Shown piece after piece: positions 48,756 through 48,848 of a stretch of DNA of 48,848 nucleotides (position 1 is the stretch's first letter; each line of letters opens with the position of its first letter). A program made the position numbers and the translations under genes. This DNA is from Didymodactylos carnosus. Taxonomy: Eukaryota; Rotifera; Eurotatoria; Philodinida; Philodinidae. Below the pieces are notes generated by a model, which saw nothing but the letters and a program-made list of their open reading frames with translations, was not told where the DNA came from and did not search any database. The stretch is taken from the NCBI GenBank assembly GCA_905250885.1, contig CAJNOQ010000500.1:1-48848 (forward strand). The letters run 5' to 3'.

Positions 48756-48848
48756 GCAAATGCTTTTCGTTATTTTATATTAGAAGGATGTTTATTTTCA
48801 CAGTTAGTAAATGGATACATAAACAAACAAAACCAGATAATCTGATCA
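48756..48848. other. Right edge, nothing recognised
   Basis: AT-rich sequence to the window end with no identifiable feature. Confidence 0.4.

Overview
The window is AT-rich eukaryotic DNA carrying spliced, GT-AG animal genes. Most introns are short (about 45-110 nt) and a few exceed 1 kb. The gene set (ERG/FLI1-type ETS factor, TRIM-NHL protein, ERGIC-53 lectin, mitochondrial cysteine desulfurase, Cys-type glutathione peroxidase), the AT-biased codons and the many small foldback transposons suggest an invertebrate metazoan. A rotifer, possibly a bdelloid, is my best guess; this is inference from gene style and nothing here proves it.

Layout. 1-8373: AT-rich, no recognisable gene, probably upstream or intronic DNA of the ETS gene. 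8374-11190 (+): ETS-domain factor, last four exons secure and the first exon tentative. 13418-18385 (-): a type I membrane protein of about 500 residues that I do not recognise, rebuilt from eight exons; its introns carry a foldback element (17989-18238) and an older inverted repeat. 19060-22109 (-): RING-B-box-coiled coil-NHL (TRIM-NHL) protein, eleven exons, about 697 residues. 22110-29527: no gene I can support except one orphan exon-like segment (26490-26537), plus three inverted-repeat elements or nests. 29528-30278 (+): Cys-type glutathione peroxidase, three exons. 32537-35101 (-): NFS1, ten exons, 469 residues. 37123-41663 (-): LMAN1/ERGIC-53, fourteen exons, 507 residues. 41664-48848: repeat-rich, with a four-copy tandem array of 427-bp period, a decayed hAT-type transposase, G/C-rich GGGAC-type repeats and a G-quadruplex-capable block near the right edge.

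The genes look like unrelated housekeeping and regulatory loci that happen to be neighbours (Fe-S cluster assembly, peroxide removal, secretory cargo transport, ubiquitin/RNA regulation, transcription), not one pathway. The most unusual items are the perfect 122-bp-arm hairpin element built from TACTTC-like repeats with an 8-bp target duplication, the unrecognised cysteine-rich membrane protein, the nested mobile-element scar upstream of the peroxidase, and the palindrome cluster in an LMAN1 intron. No clear new multi-gene system was found.
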